A DNA stretch of 64,000 bases from positions 84,395-148,394 of the forward strand of contig NZ_JAJOHV010000012.1 of NCBI RefSeq assembly GCF_021129175.1, written 5' to 3'. Positions 48,369 to 57,263 of this stretch are shown piece after piece (positions within the stretch are counted from its first letter, which is position 1; every line of letters starts with the position of its first letter). Below the pieces are notes generated by a model. The model worked only from the letters and a program-made list of their open reading frames with translations. It searched no databases and had not been told where the DNA came from. The position numbers and the translations under genes are program-made. This DNA comes from Chromobacterium piscinae. GTDB taxonomy: Bacteria; Pseudomonadota; Gammaproteobacteria; Burkholderiales; Chromobacteriaceae.

Positions 48369-49223
48369 CTAGGCCGAAAACAGTTCAAGATTCCGCGGTA
48401 GGCCCTGCTGATTCAGAGCGGCACTGCAGGCAGGATTGAGCCATACGACTTCAGTCCGCGCGCGCGCACCATCGGCCAATGCTGTCCTTTCGTGGCGCTC
48501 CCAATCGGCAAATAGCTCATCGTCGTACAGACTGCAGGGGTAGCCCGAAAGGATCACCATTCCTTTCAGCGTGCGCAGGCCTGCGGCCAATAACCTGTGA
48601 TCACCGTCCGTCATCTCATGTCGGTACGCCGGCGAGCGTGTGCGTAGATTCCGGGTGCTGTGGACGTAGGGTGGGTCTACATAGAACAGCGTTGTGGCTG
48701 CATCGTGATGCCGCATGCAGTCCATGGCATCCCGGTTTTCAATTACAACGCCTCTTAGTCTTTCGACGATGCTGGCCAGCGCACTAGGGAATCCCGCCCA
48801 ATCGTGTGCCGGTGTTTTATGCGAGCGATTGCTGTTGGCCCTGAATCCGGTGGACTGGCCGCTGGCACCGGCGCTTCCGAACCCCATGAAAGATCTAATC
48901 AACGTTCTCCGGGCCTGTTCTATAGGGTCGGTGCTTGGGACGTAGGCGGAGGTGAATTCATCGCGGGCAAATGGCGTCAGCTCTATTTGGCGAACAAGTT
49001 CGTCGCCAGCGGATCGCACTACACGGAACAGATTGACTACCTCACCGTCGAGGTCGTTGTAAACCTCAGCATGTGCTGGATCCTTGCGCAGCATCACGCT
49101 GGCACCGCCTCCAAATGCTTCAACGTAGACCTGATGCGCAGGCATAAACTGCTTGATCCAAGATGCGAGGCGAAACTTGCCCCCATGGTAGCGAAGCGCC
49201 GGCCTTGTTATTTGCGTTGTCAT
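48369..49223 (-). CDS. DNA adenine N6-methyltransferase, D12 class (284 aa)
   Basis: Dam-type motifs: RYHGGKFRLASWIKQF near residue 12, AdoMet-binding EAFGGGASVMLRKDP, NDLDGEVVNLFRVVR, and catalytic FYVDPPYVHS near 187. It ends TRNLELFSA. GATC-like methylation can shield phage DNA from restriction or time its replication. Stop overlaps... its start overlaps the stop of the primase-helicase gene by four bases. Confidence 0.92.
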   Translation of the reverse strand: MTTQITRPALRYHGGKFRLASWIKQFMPAHQVYVEAFGGGASVMLRKDPAHAEVYNDLDGEVVNLFRVVRSAGDELVRQIELTPFARDEFTSAYVPSTDPIEQARRTLIRSFMGFGSAGASGQSTGFRANSNRSHKTPAHDWAGFPSALASIVERLRGVVIENRDAMDCMRHHDAATTLFYVDPPYVHSTRNLRTRSPAYRHEMTDGDHRLLAAGLRTLKGMVILSGYPCSLYDDELFADWERHERTALADGARARTEVVWLNPACSAALNQQGLPRNLELFSA

Positions 49224-52024
49224 GGGATGTCTCGCTTAATCTCCGGCGCGGCCGACAGGCCCAGCGCCTCCAGTTTGTTCAGGCTGATGGCCGTCATATG
49301 GCCGATCCGCCGCCGGTCTATGGTCTTCTCCACATCGTCCAGCATCTCGCCCTTCCTCACCGCCACCACGCCACTGGCCAGCAGCTGGCTCTTGAAGATG
49401 CGGCCGGTCTTCACCGGCAGCCCGTCAAACTTGGCGCGCAGGTGATTGGCGGTGGAGAGATGGTCCATGATGTGGTTCGGGCGGATGTACAGCAGCACGT
49501 CCGGGTTGCCCTCGTCGTCCTGCGCGTCCTCCCAGCAAAACGGATGCTCAAAACGGCGCGCATCCAGCTCGGACAGCGCGATCTCCATGATCCGCACCCA
49601 GGGCAGCCGCGTGCCGTCGGTCTCGGACAGGTGGCTGTTCATCTCCGCCAGCAGGTCCTCCACAAAATGCCCCTGGGCGGCGTCGATCTCGGCGAACTCG
49701 CAGAGCAAATGCCAGGCGGCCAGGATGGCGGCGTAGTTCTCCATCATCCGGTTGCTGGTGGCGTCGCCGTCGCCGGCGCGGCTCTTGGCCTGGCAGAACC
49801 GCAGCATGGACTTGTGCAAGTCGCGGATGCGCGCCGGCTCGGTGCTGGCCAGGAACTGCAGCCACGGCCAGACAGGGAACTGCGGCAGCTCATGCGGCAG
49901 CATCGGCCCTTGCCGCTCTACAGTCAGCTTGGAACGGCAGACTTTGGACTGCAGGCTCTGGATATCCACCTCTTCGCCGGCCAGCAGCACCGGCGCGCAC
50001 ATCAGATAGGGCGTCAGCGCCGCGCCGATCCGGGTGAACTCGAATCGGTACGTGCTCTGCAGCAGCCCGTCGATGTCGGTCAAGATGCTCTTCGGCAGCT
50101 TGGAAAACTCGTCCCATCCCACCGGGTTGGTGGTGTAGGACACGCTGGCGCGCCGGCGGTGGTCGGTCTTCAGCATCTGGCCGGACAGCACCTGAAAGCT
50201 GAAGCTGCGCTGCATGCCTTCCATCAGCTTGGACTTGCCGGAGCCTTTGTCCGCCTGCATCTCGAAGTGCGGGTAGAAACCCAGCAGCATCTTCAAATGC
50301 GCGCCCAGCGCCCACACCATGGGGATGGCCGCGGCGTTGTGCTTGAACGTCTCCTGATAGGCGGCTATCACCTGCCGCGCCGCCTGCTTGCCGCCGCGGG
50401 GGAATGACAGGTTGTGATACAGGCATTGCCGGGCCGGCTCGGTGAAATAGCAGTCATTGCCCTCCAGCGCCGCCAGCTCGCCGCCGCGCCACGCCAGGCC
50501 TACGAAGTTGACCACGTCGCGGGCGCCGATGTCGGCGGTGCGTTCCAAGATGCTGATCATTCGCGCAAACTCCTTGGGTTTCCAGATGTAGCCGAATCGG
50601 TTTCCCCACCAATCCAGGCTGAAAATCTTGTCGTCGGTGATCACCGCGCGCTGCAGCGTGTTGCCGTGGCGCGCCACCTGGGCGCTCACGCCAAACACCG
50701 TTTCCGGCTGGTTGTCCGGCGTGCCGTTGATGGTGGCCAGGTGGCTCTGGATGCGCAGCCGGGAAATGCCGGCGATGCGAAAGGCGCACAAGTCGCCCAT
50801 CTCCTCGCGGCGATGCTTCTTGCCGTCGTCGTCCTCGTTGTCCTTGTATTCCTGGACGTACTGGGTGAAATCGTCGGTTTGCTTGAACCGCCAGTACACG
50901 TTCCAGTCCAGCGTTGGCAACCACACGCGGCGCCGGCCGTGGGCCTCGTCCGCGCTGCAGGCCGGGTTGCCGGGGATCAACCAGGGCTCAATCTGCTTCA
51001 GCCGCGCGCCCAATTCTCCGGGGCCGCCATCCTGCAGCACATCGTTGATGTCCTGGCCTTCTTCCCAGTCCAGCATGTTGACGAAGCGGTTGGCGATATC
51101 CAGCGCGGTCAGCCGCTCATTCAGCCGCCAGGCAGCGGCCAGGCCTGGGCGCTGGCCGGTCTTCTCGTTGACCTTGTCGGTGTGATCCAGCGCAATCAGC
51201 ACCTTCTTGCCGCGCAGGAACGAGAAATCGATGGTGTCCACGTTTGCCACGCCGCGGACGGCATAGGCGGCGACACCCTCCGGCCAGTAGCAGCTCTCCA
51301 CCGACAGCGCGTTGATGGGAGACTCCACGATGTACACCGTGTGGGCGCGTTTCAGGCGGTTCAGGTCGCTGTACCAGCCGTAGCCTGATTTCTCGCCCTG
51401 GCATTGGGTTTTCACGCCGCCGTTCAGGTCCGGGTCCTGGTAGCGCATGTCCACGGCTACCACTCTCCCCGGGTTCAGCGTGCGCACGATGAAGGCCGCG
51501 GCCGCGCCGCCGTGTCCAGGCTCGCCGGCCGGCACTTTGTTGGATTCCCAGTTGTTCCAGCCGATGGTCTTGTTCTTCAACGCGCGCGCCAGCGCTTCCT
51601 CGGTGATTCCGCGGCCGCGCAGGTAATCCAGAACCGGATCCGGTTCCTTCAGGCAGCGGTCAGCCAGCCATTCCTCTGTGCTCTTGCGCACCGGCGCTGC
51701 CGGCGCGTCCGGTTTCGGCATCGGAATGCCGAACCAGTCGCCCAGCATCTTGGCTGCCTCCATGGGGTCGCCGGCGCGGCCGGCGTAGATCACCAGGTCG
51801 ATGGTTGTGCTGCCCTGCCCCGTGGTGTGGTCCTTCCAGCCGGCCGCGCGGCCGTCTATTGCTGGGTAAATCGACAGGCTCGGCTGGGTCTCCTTGCGCG
51901 CCGGGCTGAAGTAGTTGCCCTTGCTGCCCTGCTTCGTCATGTTTAATCGGTCCGCCACATCGCGCAAATCCAGCTCTTTCAGGCGAGCGAACCACTCCGC
52001 CATGCGCGGATTCTGTGTTGCCAT
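49220..52024 (-). CDS. Primase-helicase replication protein (934 aa)
   Basis: ATG at 52024 (MATQNPRMAEWFARL) was chosen for codon pattern; upstream frame is open but lacks a ribosome site. The N-terminus has a CHC2-like primase start without clear zinc residues (KGNYFSPARKETQPSLSIYP), then a Toprim-like part (TVYIVESPINALSVESCYWP; KVLIALDHTDK). The C-terminal half is an AAA-type helicase with Walker A MQADKGSGKSKLMEGM. Such two-in-one proteins drive replication in P4-like and many other phages. It is the largest early gene of prophage B. Confidence 0.85.
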   Translation of the reverse strand: MATQNPRMAEWFARLKELDLRDVADRLNMTKQGSKGNYFSPARKETQPSLSIYPAIDGRAAGWKDHTTGQGSTTIDLVIYAGRAGDPMEAAKMLGDWFGIPMPKPDAPAAPVRKSTEEWLADRCLKEPDPVLDYLRGRGITEEALARALKNKTIGWNNWESNKVPAGEPGHGGAAAAFIVRTLNPGRVVAVDMRYQDPDLNGGVKTQCQGEKSGYGWYSDLNRLKRAHTVYIVESPINALSVESCYWPEGVAAYAVRGVANVDTIDFSFLRGKKVLIALDHTDKVNEKTGQRPGLAAAWRLNERLTALDIANRFVNMLDWEEGQDINDVLQDGGPGELGARLKQIEPWLIPGNPACSADEAHGRRRVWLPTLDWNVYWRFKQTDDFTQYVQEYKDNEDDDGKKHRREEMGDLCAFRIAGISRLRIQSHLATINGTPDNQPETVFGVSAQVARHGNTLQRAVITDDKIFSLDWWGNRFGYIWKPKEFARMISILERTADIGARDVVNFVGLAWRGGELAALEGNDCYFTEPARQCLYHNLSFPRGGKQAARQVIAAYQETFKHNAAAIPMVWALGAHLKMLLGFYPHFEMQADKGSGKSKLMEGMQRSFSFQVLSGQMLKTDHRRRASVSYTTNPVGWDEFSKLPKSILTDIDGLLQSTYRFEFTRIGAALTPYLMCAPVLLAGEEVDIQSLQSKVCRSKLTVERQGPMLPHELPQFPVWPWLQFLASTEPARIRDLHKSMLRFCQAKSRAGDGDATSNRMMENYAAILAAWHLLCEFAEIDAAQGHFVEDLLAEMNSHLSETDGTRLPWVRIMEIALSELDARRFEHPFCWEDAQDDEGNPDVLLYIRPNHIMDHLSTANHLRAKFDGLPVKTGRIFKSQLLASGVVAVRKGEMLDDVEKTIDRRRIGHMTAISLNKLEALGLSAAPEIKRDIP

Positions 52025-52035
52025 GGTGTTCTCGC

Positions 52036-52443
52036 TTAGTAGGACGGTGTGGCGCCGGTCAGCGCCAGATCGGCGGATATCGCCACCCGCACCCCACAAT
52101 CGTGGGCGAACAGCACCGCGCGCAGCGCCGGCAGCGCGGCCATGCGCCAACCGGTCACGGCCACGTTCGCCAGCCTGGCCACCACGTCGGTGAAATCCGG
52201 GTTGTCCAGATCCACTTCCGCGCCGGCCGCGTCCGCATCAATCACCGCGCACGCCTCGTCCCACGGCACCGGGCACCCGTCCACCAGACCCAGCAGCGAG
52301 CCCTCCATGGCATGCAGCGGAGCCACCGCCACCAGCCCAGGCTCCGCGGCGATCGCGTGGCCAAAGCTGCGGAACGCGCGCCGGTCGGAGGAAAACGGGA
52401 GAAGAGTTTTGATATTTGCCATTGCCACACCTGTTTGTTTCAT
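52036..52443 (-). CDS. Hypothetical phage protein (135 aa)
   Basis: ATG at 52443 overlaps the HD gene stop; ATG at 52422 (MANIK) has a better AGGTG site, so the true start may be there. Alternating helix and strand (NVAVTGWRMAALPALRAVLF) without known motif. Lies between HD phosphohydrolase and primase genes. Confidence 0.6.
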   Translation of the reverse strand: MKQTGVAMANIKTLLPFSSDRRAFRSFGHAIAAEPGLVAVAPLHAMEGSLLGLVDGCPVPWDEACAVIDADAAGAEVDLDNPDFTDVVARLANVAVTGWRMAALPALRAVLFAHDCGVRVAISADLALTGATPSY

Positions 52444-52988
52444 GCGCCGATCAGATCCAGCTGCGCGGTTTCCTCGAACATCCAGCAGAAATGCGCAACC
52501 GCCTGGTCAATCGGCATCGGTTTGATGCGCTCCGGCAGGGGAGCCACCCCAGCCAGCACCGGCCACTCGCTGCCGTCATGCGGCATCAGGTCGCGCCGCT
52601 CGGTGGCCAGCAGCACCAGATCCGCGCGGCGGATCTCCGTCCGGTCGGCCGGGCTCAGTTGCAGCCGGAACCGCGCCTCGATCGCCGCGGCCACCAGGCC
52701 CTCGGTGTACTGGTAGCTCGGCAAGATCTTCTTGAGCGGCGTCACCACGTCGCCCACGTAGGCCTCGGTCGCGTCATGCAGCAAGCCCGCCAGCTTGAGC
52801 CGCGGCGGCAGGATGGCCGCCACACGCACCGAATGCTCGGCCACGCTGTAGAACAGCCGGCACGCGCCGCCAAAGCGGCACAGGTGCGCCAGGTGGTGGG
52901 CGATGTCGTGGATCTCGATGTCGGCCGGTGACGGGTGCAGCAGATCCACGTAGCGGCCGGAAACGGTTTGGATGATGGATTGGGTCAC
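52440..52988 (-). CDS. HD-domain phosphohydrolase, YfbR-like (182 aa)
   Basis: GTG at 52988 has AAAGGA upstream. HD-superfamily metal ligands: His in DIAHHLAHLCRFGG, AEHSVRVAA, HD in AGLLHDATEAYVGD, and a later Asp. This matches YfbR-type 5'-deoxynucleotidases, which shape nucleotide pools. Seen in several phages next to replication genes. Confidence 0.88.
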   Translation of the reverse strand: MTQSIIQTVSGRYVDLLHPSPADIEIHDIAHHLAHLCRFGGACRLFYSVAEHSVRVAAILPPRLKLAGLLHDATEAYVGDVVTPLKKILPSYQYTEGLVAAAIEARFRLQLSPADRTEIRRADLVLLATERRDLMPHDGSEWPVLAGVAPLPERIKPMPIDQAVAHFCWMFEETAQLDLIGA

Positions 52989-53001
52989 GGAAAGTCCTTT
53001 C

Positions 53002-53625
53002 TTAGTAGGCGCTGACGTTGCCGCAGTTCGGGCAACCGCCATACCAGCCGTCAGCATTGACGAAACGCCCGCAAGTCACGCAGTTGTAGCGATCGGGGGC
53101 CGGCCGCTTCGGTTTGATCAGTTTGATGCCGGTGCCGCGCAGCGCGATCCTGATGGAGACGTTCTTCTGGCTGACCAACACGCGCGACTTGGACTTGATG
53201 TAGCCCATGGGAAGCGGCCGAAGACCATGCGCTACTAGTCCGCGTATATAGAACTCATCAAACACGGTAGCCCTGCGCAGATCGGCCGTTTTCCCATCCT
53301 CGCTCTTGAAAATCAGGTCATTGCCGTTGAACTCGCCGGGAAATGCCGCGTAATACAGCGCCTCGCTCGCCGCGCAGATAGCAGCTTCAGCCAGATCGAC
53401 ATGTTGATGATCAACACCGATATGCGCTTTCGCATTGATGTAGGCCATTGGCCACGGAATATCGGTTTCTCGCATGCGGTGCTGGGCCATCGCCTCGTCG
53501 CGGGTGTAGATCTGCAGCTTGGCCAGATCGGTGTAGTAGCCGTTTCCGCCAGTACCCCAGAACTGCAGGTTGTCACCGGTGAGGCTGCGAGAGTCCTGAA
53601 GGTAGAAGTGTTGAGTCTGCATCAC
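53002..53625 (-). CDS. Hypothetical phage protein with C-terminal zinc ribbon (207 aa)
   Basis: The last 30 residues carry NCVTCGRF and GGCPNCGNVSAY, a four-Cys ribbon. The N-terminal part (HFYLQDSRSLTGDNLQFWGT; DEAMAQHRMRETDIPWP) resembles conserved phage proteins of unknown role. Overlaps its neighbour by four bases. Confidence 0.65.
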   Translation of the reverse strand: MMQTQHFYLQDSRSLTGDNLQFWGTGGNGYYTDLAKLQIYTRDEAMAQHRMRETDIPWPMAYINAKAHIGVDHQHVDLAEAAICAASEALYYAAFPGEFNGNDLIFKSEDGKTADLRRATVFDEFYIRGLVAHGLRPLPMGYIKSKSRVLVSQKNVSIRIALRGTGIKLIKPKRPAPDRYNCVTCGRFVNADGWYGGCPNCGNVSAY

Positions 53626-54155
53626 GGGCTCCCGACCTTCTTGCTATGCGCGTCGCAGTCCGTGCAAAAGTGCTCCAGCGTCAGAGGGTCGCCGGTATAG
53701 CCAGTGTCTTCGCACGCCAGGCATTGCGGTTTGGAATCGTCCTGTTCCTTATCCCGTTGAGCCTTGAGCGCCGCGCGGGCATTTTCGAAATGCTCCGGAC
53801 CTTGGCCATCTCCATCGCCGCCATAGAGGGCGATGCGGATCACGTCCAGCGCTAGCTTGATGGTCCAGGTGTCCCATCCATCATTCATGATCTCGGCTCC
53901 GAGGCGGCACAGCTCGTCCTCAGCCTCGTGTAGCGCTTCCTTCAGCATCGTGATGGTCTCAACCACTGGTATGGCGTGATTTGCCGCTTCATCCACGATG
54001 CGCTGGGCGTTTGTCCAGGCCGTATACATCTCGGGGGTGATGGGCCCAGCGTGTTGGGCCGATACCATGTTGCGGCATGCGCTGATTGCGCTAGCGTAGG
54101 CTGTGGCCACGAACTCCGGCGGCGTGATGGGTTTGGTGTTGGGTTGCATGGTCAT
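53622..54155 (-). CDS. Hypothetical phage protein with zinc-binding C-terminus (177 aa)
   Basis: Residues 20-135 are helical (AISACRNMVSAQHAGPITPE). The end has CLACEDTGYTGDPLTLEHFC and TDCDAH, a CxxC...CxxC knuckle like DnaJ-type zinc motifs. ATGA overlaps on both sides. Function unknown. Confidence 0.6.
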   Translation of the reverse strand: MTMQPNTKPITPPEFVATAYASAISACRNMVSAQHAGPITPEMYTAWTNAQRIVDEAANHAIPVVETITMLKEALHEAEDELCRLGAEIMNDGWDTWTIKLALDVIRIALYGGDGDGQGPEHFENARAALKAQRDKEQDDSKPQCLACEDTGYTGDPLTLEHFCTDCDAHSKKVGSP

Positions 54156-54295
54156 TTCTCCGAATCGGTCTCACGAAACGCGCAGCAATCCGGGCAGCCG
54201 CAGCTCTCGCGCGGCAGCCGCATCGCTTCGCACTCGTCCACCGGCGCCGCGGGGCGCGGCACCAGGTGGAAGTCGGCGTAATCCAGGTAGCTCAC
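54152..54295 (-). CDS. Small cysteine-rich protein (47 aa), paralogue of a prophage A gene
   Basis: GTG at 54295 overlaps the previous stop. SYLDYADFHLVPRPAAPVDE and CGCPDCCAF match the protein at 1113-1277 in order and spacing. The cluster of four cysteines in six residues suggests metal binding. Present in both prophages, it is likely a common early function of phages of this host. Confidence 0.75.
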   Translation of the reverse strand: MSYLDYADFHLVPRPAAPVDECEAMRLPRESCGCPDCCAFRETDSEK

Positions 54296-54900
54296 GCCGT
54301 GGCCTTTTTCTTCTCGGCCAGCTTGTGCTGGGCCAGGATCACGTCCCATTCCTCTTCTTCGATCCGACGGCAGCCGTCGAACTCGGCCACGAAGGAGGCC
54401 GCGGGCTCGTCAACGATTCGTCCATCAGCCCGGACCTCGGCCACTGCTGCGGCTACGTCGGGAATCACCATCACGTATGGGCCGTCCTGATGGGGAAATA
54501 GGAACTTGCACGGGCTGAATGGGTGCCCAATATGGCGACTACCGTTCCACTCTCCGGATTTGGACGAGTAATGAAGGCTTGTCGGTATGCCCATTTCTTC
54601 CTCAATCAGATCTGAAGCTGAAATGTATTTCGGGCACTCAGCGAATTTCCTAGCCCACTCCGTGCCCTTCTTCGGCCTGCTGGAGCCATCGCGTTGAGGC
54701 ACGGTGAAATCAGGGTGACGCTCGCCCGTGAATCTGACGCACAGCAGATTCCCTGTGTATTTATCGGTCCAGATGAAGTCCACCCCGAGTTCCTTGGCCA
54801 GGGCAGACACACCCTTCTTCACCCGGATGCGTTCCTCGATGTGGCCCTTCACCAGTTCCAGAGCCTTGCCGCCTTCGATCAGGAAATACAGGTTGTTCAT
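54292..54900 (-). CDS. Hypothetical phage protein (202 aa)
   Basis: Starts MNNLYFLIEGGKALELVKGH, charged helices follow, then a beta-rich middle (NLLCVRFTGERHPDFTVPQR) and acidic C-terminus (EAEFDGCRRIEEEEWDVILA-like). Conserved look of phage early proteins. GAAC start region; no motif recognised. Confidence 0.6.
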   Translation of the reverse strand: MNNLYFLIEGGKALELVKGHIEERIRVKKGVSALAKELGVDFIWTDKYTGNLLCVRFTGERHPDFTVPQRDGSSRPKKGTEWARKFAECPKYISASDLIEEEMGIPTSLHYSSKSGEWNGSRHIGHPFSPCKFLFPHQDGPYVMVIPDVAAAVAEVRADGRIVDEPAASFVAEFDGCRRIEEEEWDVILAQHKLAEKKKATA

Positions 54901-54903
54901 GGT

Positions 54904-55149
54904 TCAGTCCTCGAACTTTTCACCGCAAAACGGGCAGAATTTGATGACGAACGGCATGTCCTTGCCCTTGCGGTAGCCGGGCTTGTCGGCCGTGATCTTG
55001 AAACTGACGAAATGGCGGTGGACAAGCCCCAATTCCTTGGTAACCACCAGCGTTTCGTTCTGGTATTCCGCCTTCGCCGGCACGCCAAGTTGCTGCGTTA
55101 CGTGCTCGATCATCTTGTCGGTGAACTCTTTGGTGCAGTTGCAGCTCAT
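54904..55149 (-). CDS. Small zinc-binding phage protein (81 aa)
   Basis: ATG 55149 overlaps the next gene's stop. CNCTK at the N-terminus and FCPFCGEKF at the end form a likely zinc site closing a beta sheet; middle strands HRHFVSFKIT and MPFVIKFCP. Common type of phage early protein, function unknown. Confidence 0.65.
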   Translation of the reverse strand: MSCNCTKEFTDKMIEHVTQQLGVPAKAEYQNETLVVTKELGLVHRHFVSFKITADKPGYRKGKDMPFVIKFCPFCGEKFED

Positions 55150-55445
55150 CGCGCGCCCTCCCCGCATTTGCAGACTCCACACACCGAATAGGTCAGCGCA
55201 TTGGGCGCGCCCTTCGGCGTCACGTCGTTGCGTGCCACCCAGTAAAAGCCGCCGCGAATGCCCTTCACTCGTAGGGTATCGCCCTTGGTACTCACCACCT
55301 CGCCCTCTTTCGCAGTACTGCGGAAGCTCTTGTGGCTGGTTGGGGTGGTGACGGAGAAGTTGACGAAATCACCCACGCCGATCTTGCTCACGTCCGGCTG
55401 GCGGAACTTGCCGCAGCCGTCGCATCGGTAGTTGGTCTCGATCAT
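55146..55445 (-). CDS. Small zinc-binding beta-barrel protein (99 aa)
   Basis: N-terminal RCDGCGKF and C-terminal CGVCKCGEGAR flank a KOW/SH3-like middle (VGDFVNFSV, GEVVSTKGDTLRVKGIRG). The layout suggests a zinc-clasped barrel. Coupled to both neighbours by ATGA. Confidence 0.6.
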   Translation of the reverse strand: MIETNYRCDGCGKFRQPDVSKIGVGDFVNFSVTTPTSHKSFRSTAKEGEVVSTKGDTLRVKGIRGGFYWVARNDVTPKGAPNALTYSVCGVCKCGEGAR

Positions 55446-55747
55446 TCCGCGCTCTCCCCTGCAGCCTGGGACGACTTCACCTGCGCCAGCAGCGGCTGGA
55501 TGTCGATCTCGCCGGCCAGCAGCGCGCGCAGCACGGGGGCGTTGCGGCGGTTGACCATTTCCAGCGGGATGCCGTGGACGTGCACCACGTTGACCAGGGT
55601 TTGCACCGGGCGCGGGATGTTGCGGCCGGACTCGTAGCGGCTGCCGCCGGACTGGGTCACGCCAATGCGGCTCCAGAACTGCTGTTGGTTCAGGCCGGCC
55701 TGGCGGCGGATTTCGCGGGCGGATTGGGTCAGTTGGTTCTTGCTCAT
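55442..55747 (-). CDS. XRE-family regulator (101 aa)
   Basis: HTH at residues 8-60: QSAREIRRQAGLNQQQFWSR then GVTQSGGSRYESGRNIPRPV. The C-terminal part is short and helical. GAGG precedes ATG at 55747. It is embedded in the early operon rather than the switch region, so it may time early expression. Confidence 0.8.
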   Translation of the reverse strand: MSKNQLTQSAREIRRQAGLNQQQFWSRIGVTQSGGSRYESGRNIPRPVQTLVNVVHVHGIPLEMVNRRNAPVLRALLAGEIDIQPLLAQVKSSQAAGESAE

Positions 55748-55772
55748 GTTGCGGTCCTCGAATGGGTTTGAA

Positions 55773-56108
55773 TCAGTCCAGAATCAGTTGGATGGCGGGC
55801 AGGTTGTCGTCCGTGCCGGCGGTGGGCGTCAGCAGCCAGCGGCCGGCTGATTGCGGCACCAATTCCAGCCGGTGGCGCGTGCAGATGCTGCTCAGTTGGG
55901 CGGCGTCCTGAATCGGTCGGCCCAGGCGGATGAACAAGCCGCACGTGGGGTGATAGCTGGCCATCGCCTGCAGCGGGGTTTCGCTGTTGATGTCCGCCGC
56001 CACCTCGTCCACGCGGTCAAACCAATGGTGTTGACGGTCAAGCGCGGACAGCACGGCGCGGAACGAGTTAGTGTGGTGCTGCAGGGCTTGGGTGTAGAGG
56101 CTGCTCAT
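55773..56108 (-). CDS. Hypothetical phage protein (111 aa)
   Basis: Helical start (LYTQALQHHTNSFRAVLSAL) and beta-rich end (RWLLTPTAGTDDNLPAIQLI). No motif recognised. ATG at 56108 overlaps the P-loop gene stop. Confidence 0.55.
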   Translation of the reverse strand: MSSLYTQALQHHTNSFRAVLSALDRQHHWFDRVDEVAADINSETPLQAMASYHPTCGLFIRLGRPIQDAAQLSSICTRHRLELVPQSAGRWLLTPTAGTDDNLPAIQLILD

Positions 56109-56461
56109 TGCACATCCTCCCGGTACTCACCGGGCGCGGACCAGAGCGCGGCGGCCAGCGACTCAACCCGGCGGGCGTCTCCGGACTTCATCACAAGATG
56201 TCGATCCGGCGACTGGGTGAGCCAGCTCGGGGCCTCCTCCGCGATCAGAACCAGGATGGACGGGGCGGCCCCGCTTCTCAGCAAAGCATTGAGCGAGTGA
56301 AGAGCGTTATTGCCCAGCTCATCAGCTATCACGATGCGCTCGCCATAGAACTGGCCCAGCAATCGCAGCTGTCCACCTACTCGGGTCTTGCCGCAGCTTC
56401 TGGGGCCCGTCACCAGCCACAGAGCCGTGCCGGCCGGCAGGTTTTGCAATTGGTTTTCCAT
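56105..56461 (-). CDS. Small P-loop protein (118 aa)
   Basis: Walker A-like GPRSCGKTRVG at residues 19-29 after a hydrophobic strand (GTALWLVT), then a strand RIVIADEL and ILVLIAEEAP that could be Walker B (IVIADE). Only about half of an ATPase domain is present, so it may bind nucleotide rather than hydrolyse it, or act in a complex. Unusual in size for a P-loop protein. Confidence 0.6.
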   Translation of the reverse strand: MENQLQNLPAGTALWLVTGPRSCGKTRVGGQLRLLGQFYGERIVIADELGNNALHSLNALLRSGAAPSILVLIAEEAPSWLTQSPDRHLVMKSGDARRVESLAAALWSAPGEYREDVQ

Positions 56462-56465
56462 AAGG

Positions 56466-56648
56466 TCAGTCCTTGCTTTGCAAACGGTTGGCCATGCGCT
56501 CTTCTGCTGCGCGGCGGCTGGCCACGCGGTGGCGGTTCAGCGCCTGCAGCTTCATGCGGCCGTTGGGATCGATGGGGCCAGCCAGCAGCGCCATAGGTCG
56601 GCGGTCGGTGTTGTCGGGCGTCCAGCAGCGGACGTTGGCGTCACGCAT
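56466..56648 (-). CDS. Small basic protein (60 aa)
   Basis: AAAGGAG upstream of ATG 56648. Rich in Arg, probably helical at the end (NRHRVASRRAAEERMANRLQ). Likely nucleic-acid binding by charge. No family. Confidence 0.55.
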   Translation of the reverse strand: MRDANVRCWTPDNTDRRPMALLAGPIDPNGRMKLQALNRHRVASRRAAEERMANRLQSKD

Positions 56649-56883
56649 GGATTTCTCCTTTCAGCGCCTTCGCCTCCCTCAACACATCGAGATAGCGGTC
56701 AACGTGGCCGCACGGATTGGTCCAGTTGTCGACGTAGTAAAACTCGCCGTCTTCGCAGTACCGGTTTCGGGTCGGAGTGCCACGGGGACCCCCGCATTTC
56801 TGGCAGGTATCGGCAATCTCGACCTCTACGATGTCGAATGTGTAGCTGGTGCCGTGGCCTCGGTCGGTGATCAGGACCTTCAT
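56641..56883 (-). CDS. Small zinc-binding protein (80 aa)
   Basis: ATG 56883 overlaps the stop of the next gene. TCQKCGGPRGTPTRNRYCED and PCGHVD supply Cys and His ligands; N-terminal strand VLITDRGHGTSYTFDIVE. Function unknown. Confidence 0.6.
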   Translation of the reverse strand: MKVLITDRGHGTSYTFDIVEVEIADTCQKCGGPRGTPTRNRYCEDGEFYYVDNWTNPCGHVDRYLDVLREAKALKGEIHA

Positions 56884-57263
56884 CACTCGCCCCTTCCGCG
56901 CTTGATGTAGTCCGTCACATTCCAGTCCTTGGCCAGTTGCTCCCAAATCTGGCTGCCGTTCTCGAAGTAGTTGTGCACCTCTCGCTCCGGTCTGGAGTCC
57001 ATCCGCAACACGGCCAGGCAGTCGTCGAACAGCTCCTGGTCCAGCAAGCGGAAGTCGGTCAAGTCGAATTTGAAACGGTTGCCGTTGTAGAGGCTGAGCA
57101 GGAAGTGGGCGATTACGTGGCATTGCCCGGTGTGGCCCTGCGCCAAGCTCAGAAGCCGGCGCAGCGCCGGAACGCCAGCGGCGCGGTCAGCCTGAAGTTG
57201 GCGCCCTTGCTGGTACAACTGTTCCAGGTATTGGGACATGGGTTTCTCGATCGGCTTTTGCAT
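56883..57263 (-). CDS. DUF7673-like phage protein (126 aa)
   Basis: ATG at 57263 overlaps the recombinase stop. Core GVPALRRLLSLAQGHTGQCH then IAHFLLSLYNGNRFKFDLTD and LRMDSRPEREVHNYFENGSQ, a pattern I associate with DUF7673 proteins of phages and plasmids. Role unknown. Confidence 0.7.
   Translation of the reverse strand: MQKPIEKPMSQYLEQLYQQGRQLQADRAAGVPALRRLLSLAQGHTGQCHVIAHFLLSLYNGNRFKFDLTDFRLLDQELFDDCLAVLRMDSRPEREVHNYFENGSQIWEQLAKDWNVTDYIKRGRGE

Noticed and set aside
49163..50407. A 414-codon plus-strand frame opposite the primase-helicase
   Set aside because: Antisense shadow; no motif and no ribosome site.
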